Assembly (NCBI GenBank): GCA_040381535.1
Contig: JBEIHF010000003.1
Span: forward strand, 1 to 64,000
Direction of reading: 5' to 3'
Source: Micavibrio_A sp040381535
GTDB lineage: Bacteria; Pseudomonadota; Alphaproteobacteria; Micavibrionales; Micavibrionaceae
DNA: 64,000 nt
Shown: one piece after another, positions 63,331-64,000 of the stretch
Position numbering within the stretch: the first letter of the stretch is position 1
Layout of the letters: each line of letters opens with the position of its first letter
The notes under the pieces: model-generated
The model's database searches: none
What the model saw: only the letters and a program-made list of their open reading frames with translations
Told to the model about the DNA's origin: nothing
Position numbers and translations under genes: made by a program

Positions 63331-64000
63331 TGTGAAAGAAAACGCTGACGGCATCGCGGCTGATATCCAGAAGCGGCGACGGGTTGAAGATGAACAGCAA
63401 CATAAACGCAACCGATAATCCGACAATCAAATTGCGCGCGAAAGGAATACCCGCATCGAATTTGGCGACAGGCTCATCAAAAAACATGATCTTGATGATG
63501 CGGATGTAATAATATGCTGCAACGACCGAACACAAAACGCCGAACACAGATAAACCGTACAGACCCGCACCAACAGCCGCCTTGAAGACGAGGAATTTGC
63601 CGAAGAACCCTGCGAGCGGCGGAATGCCGGACATAGAGAACATCAGAATCGCGAGCGCATACGCCATTACGGGATTGTTGCGTGATAACCCTGAAAGATC
63701 GGAAATATTTTCCACCGCATTTCCGTTGCGACGCATGGAAAGAACTATTCCGAACGTTCCCGCCGTCATGATCATATAGATGACCATGTACACAACAACG
63801 CAAGCGATACCTTCGGCCGTTCCTGCAGCAAGACCAACAAGCGCAAACCCCATATTACCGATGGATGAATAGGCCAGAAGACGTTTGATGTTGGTTTGTT
63901 GAAGCGCGGCGAATGCACCGACCGCCATGGAAAGCGCGGAGAGTATCCAGATGATTTGCGTCCACTGCCCCGCGACGCTGGGGAACGCCTCGAACAACAA
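63323..64000 (-). CDS. nuoN: NADH-quinone oxidoreductase subunit N, C-terminal part (runs off the window)
   Basis: The last 225 codons of a membrane proton-translocating complex I subunit are present, with several membrane segments. QTNIKRLLAYSSIGNMGFAL near the start of this part carries the conserved Lys, and IPPLAGFFGKFLVF is typical of NuoN. The gene runs into birA, forming the nuoN-birA-coaX-rnj order usual for alphaproteobacteria. Confidence 0.95.
   Translation of the reverse strand: MLFEAFPSVAGQWTQIIWILSALSMAVGAFAALQQTNIKRLLAYSSIGNMGFALVGLAAGTAEGIACVVVYMVIYMIMTAGTFGIVLSMRRNGNAVENISDLSGLSRNNPVMAYALAILMFSMSGIPPLAGFFGKFLVFKAAVGAGLYGLSVFGVLCSVVAAYYYIRIIKIMFFDEPVAKFDAGIPFARNLIVGLSVAFMLLFIFNPSPLLDISRDAVSVFFHNE

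Overview
The window reads as a chromosomal core segment of an alphaproteobacterium of moderate GC content. The gene order is the alphaproteobacterial housekeeping order: pdhA-pdhB-pdhC-lpd-lipA-ratA; ftsB-eno-kdsA-pyrG-secG-tpiA diverging from ppiD-trpE-trpG-trpD-trpC-lexA-gltX-gltA; lpxB-lpxI-lpxA-fabZ-lpxD-skp-bamA-rseP-dxr-cdsA-uppS-frr-pyrH-tsf-rpsB; dnaE-lolD-lolC-proS; rnj-coaX-birA-nuoN. Other lineage signs are an E1-beta subunit with its own lipoyl domain, fused ispDF, LpxI rather than LpxH, a DUF1467 gene beside rnj, and a tandem GAAC-N7-GAAC LexA operator. A Micavibrio-like or deep Rhodospirillales-like lineage would fit, but the sequence alone does not decide this.

Layout. 1-653: 5' part of ntrY, reading out of the window. 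727-2865: ispDF-pgpA-cinA, tightly coupled. 2869-12355: the pyruvate dehydrogenase and lipoate cluster on the minus strand, with several small or unknown genes inserted, one of them on the opposite strand between pdhB and pdhC. 12516-21114: ftsB, eno, kdsA, a PfkB kinase, pyrG, secG and tpiA on the minus strand, with small plus-strand genes between them. 21189-29065: ppiD (frameshifted), trpEGDC and lexA. 29036-29290: a probable comEC remnant. 29355-33898: gltX, a zinc metallopeptidase, cutA and gltA. 33900-49360: the envelope and isoprenoid run (lipid A, outer-membrane assembly, MEP pathway, undecaprenyl and CDP-diacylglycerol synthesis), then frr-pyrH and tsf-rpsB with a DUF305 gene between them. 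49559-64000: unknown genes, an acyltransferase, dnaE, the Lol transporter, proS, RNase J, CoaX, BirA and NuoN.

How the genes fit together. Pyruvate dehydrogenase and citrate synthase feed the TCA cycle; lipoyl synthase modifies the lipoyl domains of E1-beta and E2. IspDF, Dxr and UppS make the lipid carrier for the envelope, KdsA supplies Kdo, and LpxABDI with FabZ build lipid A. Skp, BamA, RseP and LolCD place or police outer-membrane components.

The most notable observations are: an archaeal/eukaryotic-type prolyl-tRNA synthetase sitting exactly where alphaproteobacteria keep a bacterial-type proS; a one-base frameshift splitting ppiD; a plus-strand gene with its own promoter inside the pdhB-pdhC gap; decayed genes on both sides of lexA; a LexA operator of three evenly spaced half-sites over the lexA promoter; an intrinsic terminator embedded in the lpxB coding end; and a set of genes that appear to have leaderless transcripts. 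I saw no CRISPR array, tRNA, rRNA, insertion sequence, phage gene or recognisable defence system. Most of the window is conserved core genome.
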